The translations under genes were made by a program, and so were the position numbers. Shown here piece by piece: positions 23,058 through 32,295 of a stretch of 64,000 nt of DNA; positions within the stretch are counted from its first letter, which is position 1; every line of letters starts with the position of its first letter. The notes beneath the pieces were generated by a model that was given only the letters and a program-made list of their open reading frames with translations, was not told where the DNA came from and did no database searches. The DNA comes from Myxococcales bacterium (lineage in GTDB: Bacteria; Myxococcota; Myxococcia; Myxococcales; Myxococcaceae), in contig JACPVI010000020.1 in assembly GCA_016191815.1 (NCBI GenBank), positions 1 to 64,000 on the forward strand, written 5' to 3'.

Positions 23058-25298
23058 GTGAGCTCCAAAGCCTTCGCCTCCGTTGCCGTCGGACGCCCGG
23101 TGCGCGGCGAGTTCACCTACCTGGTGCCCGCCTCCCTGGCCGGCCGCCTCTTGGTGGGACAGCGGGTGCTGGTGCCGTTCGGCCGCGGCAAGGCGCTGGC
23201 CTTCTACCTGGGGCCCGCCCCCGAGCCGGAGGCGGGGCTCAAGCTCAAGGCGATCGAGCGGCCGCTGGAGACGGAGCCGTCGCTCCCCGAGGACTTGATT
23301 GCCCTCTTGCGCTTCGCCGCCGAGCACTACCGCTACCCGTTGGGAGAGACGATCCGCTGCGCCCTGCCCCCGGGCTTGTCTTCGCCCGAGGAAGAGCGGG
23401 AGCCCGTCCCCGACGTGGTGCAGTTCGCCGTGGCCCAAGAGGGCGCGGACCCGAATCTCCTCCTGCGCGCCCCCGCCCAGCACGCGGCGCTCTCCTACCT
23501 CTTGGCGGTGGGCGGCCGCGCCCCTCTGGAGGAGCTGGATCGGGCCATCCCCGGCGCCAAGGAGGCGATGCGGAGGCTCTCGCAGCGAGGGCTGGCTCGC
23601 CTGGAGTCGGAGGCGGTCCGCCCCGGAGTGGCGGAGGGATTCGCCCAGGTCCGGCCGGAGAGGCTGACTGTGGAGCAGGAGACCTGCGTGGCAAAGCTCG
23701 AGGAGGCGCTGGAGCGCGGCGGGTTCCAGCCCTTCCTTCTCCACGGTGTTACCGGGAGCGGGAAGACCGAGGTGTACCTGCGGGCGGTGGAGATGGCGCT
23801 GGAGCGGGGATTGGGAAGCCTGGTGCTGGTCCCGGAGATCGCCCTCACCCCGCAGCTGGTGGGGCGCTTTAGGAGCCGCTTCGGGGCGGCGGTGGCGGTG
23901 TTGCACTCCGCCCTCAAGGACCGCGAGCGGCTGAGGCAATGGCGGGCCCTGCGCAGCGGCGAGGTGCGGATCGCCGTCGGGGTGCGCTCGGCGGTGTTCG
24001 CGCCGGTGAGGGAGCTGGGGGTGGTGGTGGTCGACGAGGAGCACGACGGCTCTTTCAAGCAGGAGGAGAAGCTGCGCTACCACGCGCGGGACTTGGCGGT
24101 GGTGCGCGCCAAGCAGGCCTCGGCGCTGGCGGTGCTGGGCAGCGCCACTCCCTCCTTGGAGACCCTGGAGAACGCGCGGCGGGGGAGGTATCAGCTGCTC
24201 GAGCTTCGCTCGCGGGTGGACGATCGGCCGATGCCCTCCATCGAGCTGGTGGACCTCAGGCTGACCCGGCCGCGCGAGGCACAGAGGCCGGCGGAGGAGC
24301 CGCCCATCCTCTCTTTGCCGCTGCTCGACGCGATGGGAGAGGTGCTCTCGCGCGGCCAGCAGGTCATCCTCTTCCTCAACCGGCGCGGGCACAGCACTTT
24401 CTTGCTCTGCGAGGTGTGCGGCGCCTCGGTGCGGTGCGCGGACTGCGACGTGTGCCTCACCCATCACCTCTCCGGGCGGAAGGTGATGTGCCACTACTGC
24501 GGGCGGCACTCGCCCGAGCCCGAGGGCTGCCCGGAGTGCGGCGGGCCGTTGCTCAGGCTGGGCGTGGGCACCGAGCGGGTGGAGGCGGAGGTCGCCTTCC
24601 GCTTCCCGATGGCGCGCGTGGCCAGGCTGGACAAGGACGCCGCCACCTCCGCGGAGAGGGTGACCGAGCTGTTGGCCTCCTTCGCCCGGCGGGAGCTGGA
24701 CGTGCTGGTGGGCACCCAGATGGTGGCCAAGGGGCACGACTTTCCCGGGGTGACCCTGGTGTGCGTGGTGCTCGCGGACACCTCGCTCGCCCTGCCCGAC
24801 TTCCGCGCTTCCGAGCGCACCTTCCAACTGCTCACCCAGGTGGGTGGCCGTGCCGGGCGGGGCAAGGACCCAGGAAGGGTGCTGGTGCAGACCTACAACC
24901 CGCAGAGCGAGCCGGTGGTGCGGGTGCTCTCGCACGACTTCTCCGGCTTCTCCGCGCGGGAGCTGGAGCGGCGGCGCGCCCTGGCCTACCCGCCCTTCAC
25001 CCGGATGGCGGCCATCCGCGTGGAGGGGGCTCACCCAGCCCAGACTGCCGACGTCGCCCGGTGGCTCGGCCAGCGCACCGCGGCGAGGCTCCCTCCGTCC
25101 TCCCGCGGAGTGAGGCTGCTCGGGCCGGCGCCGGCGCCTTTGAGCCGCATCAAGGGGAAGAGCCGCTGGCAGCTCCTCCTCAAGGGGCCGACGCATCTGG
25201 CGCTCTCCGGCCCGCTGGCCGAAGTGGAGGCGTGCCTCGCCAAGGTGCCGCCCAGCGTGAGGGTGGTCATCGACGTGGACCCGGGCGCGATGCTGTAG
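23058..25298 (+). CDS. priA: Primosomal replication restart helicase PriA
   Basis: PriA reloads the replisome at stalled forks. The 746-residue protein has an N-terminal 3'-DNA-binding domain (residues 1-100), then Walker A in HGVTGSGKTEVYLRA at about residue 229 and DEEH in VVVVDEEHDGSFKQEEKLRY. Eight zinc-binding cysteines follow (CEVCGASVRCADC, then CHYCG...GCPECGG). C-terminal helicase motifs TQMVAKGHDFPGVTLV and QVGGRAGRG are also present. GTG 23058 is the most upstream start that keeps the family N-terminus. A degenerate copy of the last 129 bases lies downstream at 26104-26231. Confidence 0.95.
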   Translation: MSSKAFASVAVGRPVRGEFTYLVPASLAGRLLVGQRVLVPFGRGKALAFYLGPAPEPEAGLKLKAIERPLETEPSLPEDLIALLRFAAEHYRYPLGETIRCALPPGLSSPEEEREPVPDVVQFAVAQEGADPNLLLRAPAQHAALSYLLAVGGRAPLEELDRAIPGAKEAMRRLSQRGLARLESEAVRPGVAEGFAQVRPERLTVEQETCVAKLEEALERGGFQPFLLHGVTGSGKTEVYLRAVEMALERGLGSLVLVPEIALTPQLVGRFRSRFGAAVAVLHSALKDRERLRQWRALRSGEVRIAVGVRSAVFAPVRELGVVVVDEEHDGSFKQEEKLRYHARDLAVVRAKQASALAVLGSATPSLETLENARRGRYQLLELRSRVDDRPMPSIELVDLRLTRPREAQRPAEEPPILSLPLLDAMGEVLSRGQQVILFLNRRGHSTFLLCEVCGASVRCADCDVCLTHHLSGRKVMCHYCGRHSPEPEGCPECGGPLLRLGVGTERVEAEVAFRFPMARVARLDKDAATSAERVTELLASFARRELDVLVGTQMVAKGHDFPGVTLVCVVLADTSLALPDFRASERTFQLLTQVGGRAGRGKDPGRVLVQTYNPQSEPVVRVLSHDFSGFSARELERRRALAYPPFTRMAAIRVEGAHPAQTADVARWLGQRTAARLPPSSRGVRLLGPAPAPLSRIKGKSRWQLLLKGPTHLALSGPLAEVEACLAKVPPSVRVVIDVDPGAML
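25170..25298 (+). repeat. 3' end of priA, copy 1 of a direct repeat
   Basis: These 129 bases encode the PriA tail QLLLKGPTHLALSGPLAEVE...VDPGAML plus stop. They recur in diverged form at 26104-26231, 0.9 kb downstream, on the other side of the DUF2461 gene. The first 21 bases of the two copies align without a gap, and the last 27 are identical or nearly so. Confidence 0.8.
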
Positions 25299-25398
25299 GG
25301 CCAGTGCGACTGCCCGGGGGCCAGGGCACCGCGTGAAGTCGGCTCTTTACTCCGGCCGCCGGCTCGGCTCATCGTGCGCCCTTCGACGGGAGGCGCAC

Positions 25399-26100
25399 AT
25401 GGCGATGGCAGCGAGAGCCAGGGCGAACCGGGCCGGCCACTTCGGGCCCGGCCTGTTCGAGTTCCTGCGGGAGCTAAAGCAGAACAACGAGCGCGAGTGG
25501 TTCAAAGAGAACCAGCACCGGTACGAGGCGGAGGTGAAAGCGCCGCTGCTGCGCTTCATCGGCGACCTGAACGATCGGCTCGCGCCGGTGAGCCGCGAGT
25601 TCGTCGCCGACGCGCGCCCGGTGGGCGGGTCGATGTTCCGCATCTACCGCGACACGCGCTTCTCCAAGGACAAGAGTCCCTTCAAGACCGCCGCGGCGGC
25701 GCACTTCCCCCACCGCCGCTGCGGCAAGGACGTCCACGCGCCCGGGTTCTACCTTCACCTCGAGCCCGGCGAATCCTGCGGCGGAGGCGGACTGTGGCAT
25801 CCCGACGCCCCGTCGCTCAAGAAGGTGCGCGACGCCTTCGTGAAGAAGTCCGCCGAGTGGAAGGCAATCCGCTCGAAGGTGGGCAAGATCGAAGGCGAAA
25901 CGCTCAAGCGACCTCCCCCGGGATACGACCCCGGCCATCCCTTCATCGAGGACCTCAAGCGCAAGGACTTCTACGTGATGGTGCCCTTCTCCGACCGCGA
26001 AGTCTGTTCAGCAGACTTCCTCGATCGCTACGTCCAATCGTGCCGCAAATGCGGCCCCCTGGTGGCGTTCCTCACCAAGGCAATGGGCCTGGCTTTCTGA
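25399..26100 (+). CDS. DUF2461 / TIGR02453 family protein
   Basis: The 233-residue protein shows the DUF2461 pattern: LFEFLRELKQNNEREWFKEN, then RPVGGSMFRIYRDTRFSKDK with the conserved R-x-x-R-x-x-R/K strip, then GFYLHLEPGE and KRPPPGYDPGHP. The family function is unknown. ATG 25399 is chosen because GGGAGG (25388-25393) lies at good spacing; the frame also opens 22 residues earlier without ribosome signal. It is flanked by two copies of the priA 3' end, which suggests it was brought here by a duplication or insertion next to priA. Confidence 0.8.
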   Translation: MAMAARARANRAGHFGPGLFEFLRELKQNNEREWFKENQHRYEAEVKAPLLRFIGDLNDRLAPVSREFVADARPVGGSMFRIYRDTRFSKDKSPFKTAAAAHFPHRRCGKDVHAPGFYLHLEPGESCGGGGLWHPDAPSLKKVRDAFVKKSAEWKAIRSKVGKIEGETLKRPPPGYDPGHPFIEDLKRKDFYVMVPFSDREVCSADFLDRYVQSCRKCGPLVAFLTKAMGLAF

Positions 26101-26103
26101 GAG

Positions 26104-26231
26104 CAGATGCTCCTCCAGGGGGCGACCCACACGGCGCTCTTAGGCCCGCTGGCCGAGGTGGAGGCGCGCCTCGCGAAGGTGCCACCGGCGTGAGCGGGGT
26201 CTTCGACGTGGACCCGGGCGCGATGCTGTAG
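26104..26231 (+). pseudogene. Decayed fragment of the priA 3' end
   Basis: The reading QMLLQGATHTALLGPLAEVE and the final DVDPGAML match the PriA C-terminus, but a one-base deletion after KVPP breaks the frame and gives an early TGA. The stretch is a non-functional partial duplicate. Identity to 25170-25298 remains high along the whole length, so the event is not very old. Confidence 0.8.
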
Positions 26232-26247
26232 AGTCCTAGCCGCTGAA

Positions 26248-29200
26248 ATGGGCGCTCCGGTCCTTTTGGTGCATGACGACATCGCGACCATCGCCGCGGT
26301 CCGGCGGCTCCTGGCGCGGGAAGGACATGAAGTCGTGCTCGCCACTTCGGCGGCCGACGCGCTGATCGCCTTCGGCCACTACCTCCCCTCGCTCATCGTG
26401 CTGGCGCCCTCGGTCGAGCAGGGGCGCGGCCAGGTGGTGCTGGAAGAATTGGCCCAGCACCCCGACGCCAGGCTTGCCCGGGTGCTGCTCTTGGGCGAAT
26501 CCATTCCCGGGTTCGGCGCGCCGGTGGTGCCCCTCCCTTTGGATGGGGCCTCCTTCCTCCGGATGGTGGAGGAGACCATGCGGGCGTCCTCCGACGCGGA
26601 CCAGTGGCAGGTGCTGGAGCTGCCGCGATTCGCCGAAAGCGTCGCAGCTCCACCCGTCGAGCTGGAGGACTGGCGGGCCACCGCCCCTACGCCCGCCGAC
26701 GACGAATTGAAAAGGCTTGAGCAGGAGGTGCTCGCCGAAGCCGCCCGAAGAAGGCGCCAACGAGAGGCTCCCAGGGAGACTCCCGCGACTCCCCCTCCGC
26801 AGGAGGCGGACGAGGAGGCCTCTTTCGCTGGAATCGCCGACGAGCCGTCGTTGCCCCCCGACTTGGCCGAGCTCATCTCCACGCCGCCCACCTACCGCGC
26901 CGAGCAGCCGGCGCCCACCGTCGAGGAGGTGACACCGCTGGACCAACAAGACGCCCAGGCCGGGGCCGAGGAGTGGACTGAGGAGCCGGCCGCGGACGAG
27001 GCTGCTGGTTCGCCGGAGGCGATCGAGACGGCAGACGGGGTGGCGCCAGCCGCTGAGCCACTCCCCGAAGGCATTGATTGGGCCGGCACAGCCAGTCCAG
27101 CCCCGGATGACGCCGCCTTCTCGGCCGGAATGGCCTCCAGCTTGCCGGAGTATCCCCAGGCTGTGGAGCCGGCCGAAGTGCTCGGACCGCTTCCCTCGGA
27201 GCAGCTCGATATGAGCGAGCCCGCCGGTAGCGCCGAGGAGGCAGAGACGCTTGTCGGCAGCGAGCCCGCCGGTAGCGCCGAGGAGGCAGAGACGCTTGTC
27301 GGCGGTGAGCCCCCCGGCGGCAGCGGAGAGCCCTATGCCAGCACCGGGTTTTCTGGCACTGCCGAGGAAGCCCCGCACCTCGACGGCGCCGAGCCGGTGG
27401 GCGCCGCCGAACCCGAGCCGTTTGCCGCCGCCGAGCGTCCCGGCGGGCCCCAGCTCGCCGAAGAAGCCCACCTTGAGGCGGCCGAGGAAGTCGCCCTCCT
27501 CGAGCGCGCGCGCCTAGAGGCGCTCGAGCGCGAGCGCAGCGCCGCGGCGGAGGCTGCCGAGAGGGAGATCGAGGCGGCACGGGCGAGGGAGAAGGCGGAG
27601 GAGCTGGCCGCGCTCGAGCGCGACGCGCTGGAGACGGCTGCCCGGGCCGCGGCGATCGCCGAAGCCGCCGAACACGACGCCTTTGAGCGCGCCCAGCGCG
27701 CGCGCGAGGAGGCAGAGGAGGCCGAGCGGCGGCTGCTCGAGGAGCGCGCCGAGAAGGAGCGGCTCGCCTTCGAGCTCGAGGCCGCGCGAATCACCGCCGA
27801 GGAGCAGGCCCAGGCCCTCGCGCTCGAACGCGAGGAGCAGGCGCGGAAGGCCGCCGAAGAGCTGGCCCTTCTCGCGCGCGAGCGCGATCAGGCCAAGGAG
27901 CGGGAACGGGCCATGGCCGCGGAGGCCGCGGAGCGGGAAATAGAGGCCGGAAGGGCGCACGCTCGCGCCGAGGAGCTGGCGCAGAGTGAGCAAGAGGCCC
28001 GAGAAGCCGCCGCGCGGGCGCTCTCCGCCGTGGAGGAGGCGGAGCGGGAGGCGCGCGAGCGGCAGGAACGCGACCGGGCCGAGGCCGAACATGCGGCGGA
28101 GGTGATGCGCCGCGAACGCGAGGAGAAGGAGAAGCTGGCCTTCGAGCTCGAGGCGGCTCGGCTTGCCGCCCAGCGGGCCCGCGAGGAGGCCAGGGAAGCC
28201 TCGAAGCGGGCGGAGAAAGCCATCGTCCCGCTGTCGATTCCGGGTCGGCCCGCCCTGGGAGCTCCGGCAGCCGGAAGCGTGGAAGTGGAGAAGCTGGCCG
28301 GGCTGGTAGCGCAGCTCTGCCTGTCGCGGGCCGAAGTGAGGTTGGAGCTCCGCTCGCCCGAGGTGCTGAGGGTGCTGTGGCTCCGGAGGGCCCAGGTGGT
28401 GGCGGCGACCTCTTCGGCGCCCTACGAGTCGATGCTCGACCGGGCCCGCCGCGACGGGCTGATCGACGGCCGGCAGGAGGAGCAGCTGCGGCTGCTGCGG
28501 GCGGCCTCCAGCGCCGAGCTGCTCGAGGTCCTAAAGTCCCGCGGCCACCTGCGGGAGGCGGAAGTGGTGCCGCTGGTCCAGCGGTACACCGAGCAGATCG
28601 CCCTCGAGGCCCTGAGCGAGCCGCAGAGCCTCTACCGGCTGGCGCAGGAGGCGCCTCCGGCCGACGTGGCGCTCGCGGCCTCTCCGCGGCCGGCGCTGAA
28701 CATCGCAGTGGAGGCGCTCCGCCGCGCGCTGGAGGTGGAGTCGATGCTCGAGGGGCTGGGAGGGCTCGCCGCCGTTCCCGGGCCGCTGGAGTCGGATCTG
28801 GACGCGCGCGCGCTGGGTTTCTCGGAGCGCGAGCGGAAGCTCCTCTCGGCGGTGGACGGCGAGTCCACGGTGGAGGATCTCCTCCTGGCGGTGGGGATCC
28901 GGCAGGACCTGGGGCTCAAGGCGATCACGGTGGCGCGCTGCCTGGGACTCATCGAGGTCCGCCCGCCGACATCCAAGGCGCAGGTGCCCCCGGACCTCGA
29001 CCTCAAGCGGCTGGAGGCGAAGTACGAGCAGGTGCAGGAGGCCGACTACTTCGGCATCCTCGGGGTGCCTCGCTCGGCGGGAGCGGAGGAAGTCCAGCGG
29101 GCCTTCCAGGTGCTGGCGGCAGAATTCCACCCGATGAAGTACTCCGGGCACGCCGACCCCGCCCTCCAGCACCGCGCCCAGCGGATCCACGAGCTGCTCT

Positions 29201-29268
29201 CCGAGGCGGCGCAGGTGCTCCAGGACGACCGCTTGCGGAGCGAGTACGCGCGGCACCTGATCGACTAG
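26248..29268 (+). CDS. Pseudo-receiver / coiled-coil / DUF4388-like / J-domain-like protein
   Basis: The 1,006-residue protein begins with a response-regulator-like fold (VLLVHDDIATIAAVRRLLAR), but the normal phosphoacceptor strand reads PSLIVLAPS with no Asp, so it should not be phosphorylated there. Acidic linkers (about 120-400) contain an exact 15-residue tandem repeat. A long charged coiled coil runs from about 405 to 660. Residues 670-910 resemble DUF4388/PATAN modules, and the last 75 residues (DYFGILGVPRSAGAEEVQRA...FHPMKYSGHADP) resemble a J-domain with the HPD motif replaced by HPM. It is cytoplasmic and probably a scaffold of cell-polarity or signalling type. That role is inference. 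Confidence 0.75.
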   Translation: MGAPVLLVHDDIATIAAVRRLLAREGHEVVLATSAADALIAFGHYLPSLIVLAPSVEQGRGQVVLEELAQHPDARLARVLLLGESIPGFGAPVVPLPLDGASFLRMVEETMRASSDADQWQVLELPRFAESVAAPPVELEDWRATAPTPADDELKRLEQEVLAEAARRRRQREAPRETPATPPPQEADEEASFAGIADEPSLPPDLAELISTPPTYRAEQPAPTVEEVTPLDQQDAQAGAEEWTEEPAADEAAGSPEAIETADGVAPAAEPLPEGIDWAGTASPAPDDAAFSAGMASSLPEYPQAVEPAEVLGPLPSEQLDMSEPAGSAEEAETLVGSEPAGSAEEAETLVGGEPPGGSGEPYASTGFSGTAEEAPHLDGAEPVGAAEPEPFAAAERPGGPQLAEEAHLEAAEEVALLERARLEALERERSAAAEAAEREIEAARAREKAEELAALERDALETAARAAAIAEAAEHDAFERAQRAREEAEEAERRLLEERAEKERLAFELEAARITAEEQAQALALEREEQARKAAEELALLARERDQAKERERAMAAEAAEREIEAGRAHARAEELAQSEQEAREAAARALSAVEEAEREARERQERDRAEAEHAAEVMRREREEKEKLAFELEAARLAAQRAREEAREASKRAEKAIVPLSIPGRPALGAPAAGSVEVEKLAGLVAQLCLSRAEVRLELRSPEVLRVLWLRRAQVVAATSSAPYESMLDRARRDGLIDGRQEEQLRLLRAASSAELLEVLKSRGHLREAEVVPLVQRYTEQIALEALSEPQSLYRLAQEAPPADVALAASPRPALNIAVEALRRALEVESMLEGLGGLAAVPGPLESDLDARALGFSERERKLLSAVDGESTVEDLLLAVGIRQDLGLKAITVARCLGLIEVRPPTSKAQVPPDLDLKRLEAKYEQVQEADYFGILGVPRSAGAEEVQRAFQVLAAEFHPMKYSGHADPALQHRAQRIHELLSEAAQVLQDDRLRSEYARHLID
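27214..27303. repeat. Exact 45-bp tandem repeat inside the pseudo-receiver gene
   Basis: Two identical 45-base units (27214-27258 and 27259-27303) encode SEPAGSAEEAETLVG twice, in frame. Their perfect identity at the DNA level shows a recent duplication or replication slippage. Confidence 0.9.
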
Positions 29269-29276
29269 GAGGACAC

Positions 29277-29310
29277 CTCTTTCGCCAGCGGGAGAGGGTT
29301 GGGGTCAAGG
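29277..29310. repeat. Palindromic repeat, copy B (GGGAGAGGG type)
   Basis: The right part of the repeat (GCGGGAGAGGG, then TTGGGGTCAAGG) is present, but the left CCCTCTCCC arm is reduced to CCTCTTTCGC. It lies just after the stop at 29268 and before the def gene at 29360, in an intergenic stretch of 91 bases. Confidence 0.55.
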
Positions 29311-29846
29311 TGGCAGCCGCAGTTGCCGCGCCAGCGGGCCGGCACTAGAAAAGGGCCCGATGGTTCGGGAGATCATCATCTGGCCGGACCCGGTGCTCAA
29401 GAAGAAGGCGGCGCCGGTGAAGAAGGTCGACGCCGAGGTCCGCGCGCTGGTCGACGACATGTTCGAGACGATGTACGCCGCCGACGGGGTGGGCCTGGCC
29501 GCGCCGCAGATCGGCGTCCTCCAGTGCGTGGTGGTGCTCGACACCACCCCGCGGCAGCCGGACTCCAAGCCGGTGGCGATGATCAACCCGGTCATCCTCT
29601 CCACCGAGGGCACCACCATCTACAGCGAGGGGTGCCTCTCCATCCCGGGCGAAGCGGAGGAGGTGGAGCGGGCGGCGGTGGTGACGGTCGGCTACCTCGA
29701 TGCGAGCGGCAAGGAGCAGACCCTGCGGGCGGAGGGGCTACTGGCGATCGCCATCCAGCACGAGACGGACCATCTCCAGGGGAAGATGTTCGTGGACCAC
29801 ATCTCGGCCCTCAAGCGCGAGATGATCCGCAAGCGCATGAAGCGGC

Positions 29847-30563
<717 letters not shown>

Positions 30564-30619
30564 CGCCGCCCACCATAGCGCCCGGGGCGGCGCGCGTCCG
30601 TGCTACCCTCGGGGAGTCC

Positions 30620-31516
30620 ATGCGAGTCGCCGCTCTCCTCGCCGTGCCGGCCCTGGCGGCCTGCGCCGCTCCGAGGGGCGAGCGGATGAGCTTTAGGGAA
30701 GCCCTCGGCGACTCGCCCGCCCCTCTCCCCGCCAGCGCGGAGAGGGAAAGGGTGAGCGCCGTCGGGCCTGCTCGGGTTTTTGTGAGGGCGGCGCTCGAAC
30801 GCTTCGCGCAAAAGTCTCGGGCCCTCCGCGAGTCCGCGCCCCGCGGGAGCCCGATGCCGAAGGAGCACGCGGAGAGCTGGGAACGGCTGCTCGCCGCGAT
30901 CGACGACTTCGCGCGGCGGAGACCGGCCGAGGGGGAGCTCGCCTTCGCGAGCGATCGGCTCGAGGCCGAGCTCTCCGCGGACGCCCAGACCTTCGGCGAT
31001 TTCCCTCCGCTCCTCGCCGAGGCCGCTTTGGAGCGGGTGGGCCGGCTCGCCCTCAGGCTCGCCCAGCTCCGCCGCGCCCGCGCTCCCAAGCGGCCGGCCC
31101 TCTCCTGGCCTCTCTTGCCGGTGCGGATCACCAGCCTCTTCGGGCGGAGGGTGGACCCGCTCAGCGGCGCCTACCGGCTGCACTTCGGCCTCGACCTCGC
31201 TGCCGAGCCCGGGCAGCTCATCACCGCGGCGGCAGATGGCACCGTGGCCTTCGCCGGGTGGAACGGCGCCCACGGCCGGCAGGTGGCGATCAGCCACCCC
31301 GGTGGCCTCATGTCGCGCTACAGCCACCTCTCCCAGCTCCTGGTGGTGACGGGCTTCTCGGTGGAGCAGGGAGCGCCGGTGGGGCTTGCTGGCTCCAGCG
31401 GCAAGAGCACCGGAGTGCACCTGCACTTCGAGCTATTGAAAGACGGCGCGCCCGTCGATCCGCTGGACGAGCTGGAACCTCCAGACGAGGACGACCGCCA
31501 GGTGGCAGTCCGGTGA
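30620..31516 (+). CDS. M23 (LytM-type) peptidase lipoprotein
   Basis: The 298-residue product has a lipoprotein signal (MRVAALLAVPALAACAA). A helical linker leads to a LytM domain from about residue 170: HFGLDLAAEPG (HxxxD zinc motif), then PGGLMSRYSHLSQL, and HLHFEL with the terminal HxH. It probably cleaves peptide cross-links in peptidoglycan in the periplasm. Between residues about 33 and 46, SPAPLPASAERERVSA is encoded by a palindromic repeat (30720-30756), which seems to have inserted in frame. The next gene overlaps it by a GTGA. Confidence 0.85.
   Translation: MRVAALLAVPALAACAAPRGERMSFREALGDSPAPLPASAERERVSAVGPARVFVRAALERFAQKSRALRESAPRGSPMPKEHAESWERLLAAIDDFARRRPAEGELAFASDRLEAELSADAQTFGDFPPLLAEAALERVGRLALRLAQLRRARAPKRPALSWPLLPVRITSLFGRRVDPLSGAYRLHFGLDLAAEPGQLITAAADGTVAFAGWNGAHGRQVAISHPGGLMSRYSHLSQLLVVTGFSVEQGAPVGLAGSSGKSTGVHLHFELLKDGAPVDPLDELEPPDEDDRQVAVR
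30720..30756. repeat. Palindromic repeat, copy C, inside the M23 gene
   Basis: CCCTCTCCCCGC pairs with GCGGAGAGGG around a short CAGC loop, followed by AAAGGGTGAG exactly as in the copy at 14461-14498. The element lies inside the coding frame of the M23 lipoprotein and encodes PLPASAERERVS. Confidence 0.75.
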
Positions 31517-31893
31517 CCACTCCACCGGAGCCGGCTCTCGCGGCAGTCCTGGCCCGGGCCTTCCACCGTGCCCGGGCCGCCGACGCCAACCGGGAGATCG
31601 CCAAGGTCCGCCGGGAAGAGGGCGGGGAGGGCAAGGAGCACCTGAGCTACGAAATCCTGCTGCCCCCGACCGAGCCCTTGCGGCACCTCCTGGAGGTGGT
31701 GTTGCCCAGGATGGTGTACTTCCTCGACTGCCGCGGGGCGAAGCTCCCCGCCGCCGCGGGGGTGTTCACCTCCATCTTCGTGGGCGAGGAGATTTTCTTC
31801 GTCCGGGCAGGGGACCTCCTCGAAGAGCTGCGCCGCCTCGCCGGCCTCGCCCCCGGCGAGATGGTGGCCAGGTGGGGCGCCGCCAGCGTGTAA
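31513..31893 (+). CDS. Hypothetical cytoplasmic protein
   Basis: The 126-residue product starts at GTG 31513, overlapping the stop of the M23 gene as GTGA, so translation is coupled. It has no signal peptide or membrane segment. The N-terminus is helical and the C-terminal half reads as alternating strands and helices (VFTSIFVGEEIFFVRAGDLLE). I recognise no family. The stop TAA at 31891-31893 lies inside the T-tract of the HU terminator on the opposite strand. Confidence 0.6.
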   Translation: MTTPPEPALAAVLARAFHRARAADANREIAKVRREEGGEGKEHLSYEILLPPTEPLRHLLEVVLPRMVYFLDCRGAKLPAAAGVFTSIFVGEEIFFVRAGDLLEELRRLAGLAPGEMVARWGAASV

Positions 31894-31917
31894 AAAAAAG
31901 GGCGGCCGAAGCCGCCC
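31892..31917 (-). terminator. Rho-independent terminator of the HU gene
   Basis: On the minus strand GGGCGGC and GCCGCCC pair around a TTCG tetraloop, followed by eight T residues. This is a textbook intrinsic terminator 23 bases after the HU stop. The plus strand has an A-tract on its upstream side, so for the plus-strand gene only the hairpin applies. Confidence 0.9.
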
Positions 31918-31939
31918 CCGAGAATGCCCCCAACCGCCC

Positions 31940-32209
31940 CTACAGCGTCTGCTTGAGCTCCTTGGCCGGCCTGAAGCCGATGGTCTTCGAGGCCTTGAGC
32001 TTCATCAGCTCGTTGGTCTGCGGATTGCGGATCTTCCGCGCCTTACGGTTCCTCACCGACCAGGTCCCGAAGCCGGGATAGGAGAACCGGTTGTCCTTCT
32101 TCACCGCCTTGCCCACGGTGTGGAAGACGACCTCCAGGATCTCCGCCGCCGCCTTCTTGGTCAGATTGGACTGCGCCGCCACCGCTTTCACCAGCTCTGC
32201 CTTGGTCAT
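31940..32209 (-). CDS. hup: HU-family DNA-binding protein
   Basis: This 89-residue histone-like protein bends and compacts DNA as a dimer. It begins MTKAELVKAVAAQSNLTKKA and has the DNA-binding arm pattern FSYPGFGTWSVRNRKARKIRNPQT, followed by KASKTIGFRPAKELKQTL, the HU C-terminus. ATG 32209 is preceded by GGGAGGG. An upstream frame extends further but adds non-family residues. It is a single-gene unit with its own promoter candidate and terminator. Confidence 0.95.
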   Translation of the reverse strand: MTKAELVKAVAAQSNLTKKAAAEILEVVFHTVGKAVKKDNRFSYPGFGTWSVRNRKARKIRNPQTNELMKLKASKTIGFRPAKELKQTL

Positions 32210-32249
32210 TGTCCCTCCCGGACGCGTTGCCCAGATAAAAGGCGTGCTT

Positions 32250-32278
32250 TGGTAACAAATCGTGATCCACTCTGTCAA
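32250..32278 (-). promoter_or_regulatory. Promoter candidate for the HU gene
   Basis: A perfect -35 box TTGACA lies at 32273-32278 on the minus strand. The -10 is uncertain: TTACCA at 32250-32255 gives a 17-base spacer and TGTTAC at 32252-32257 gives 15. Either way transcription would start about 30 bases before ATG 32209. Confidence 0.5.
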
Positions 32279-32295
32279 CGCCCCTTAGAACATAT

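Noticed and set aside
22464-25196. 910-codon minus-strand frame over priA
   Set aside because: Only its last 175 codons (from 22991) are a real gene; the rest mirrors priA on the opposite strand.
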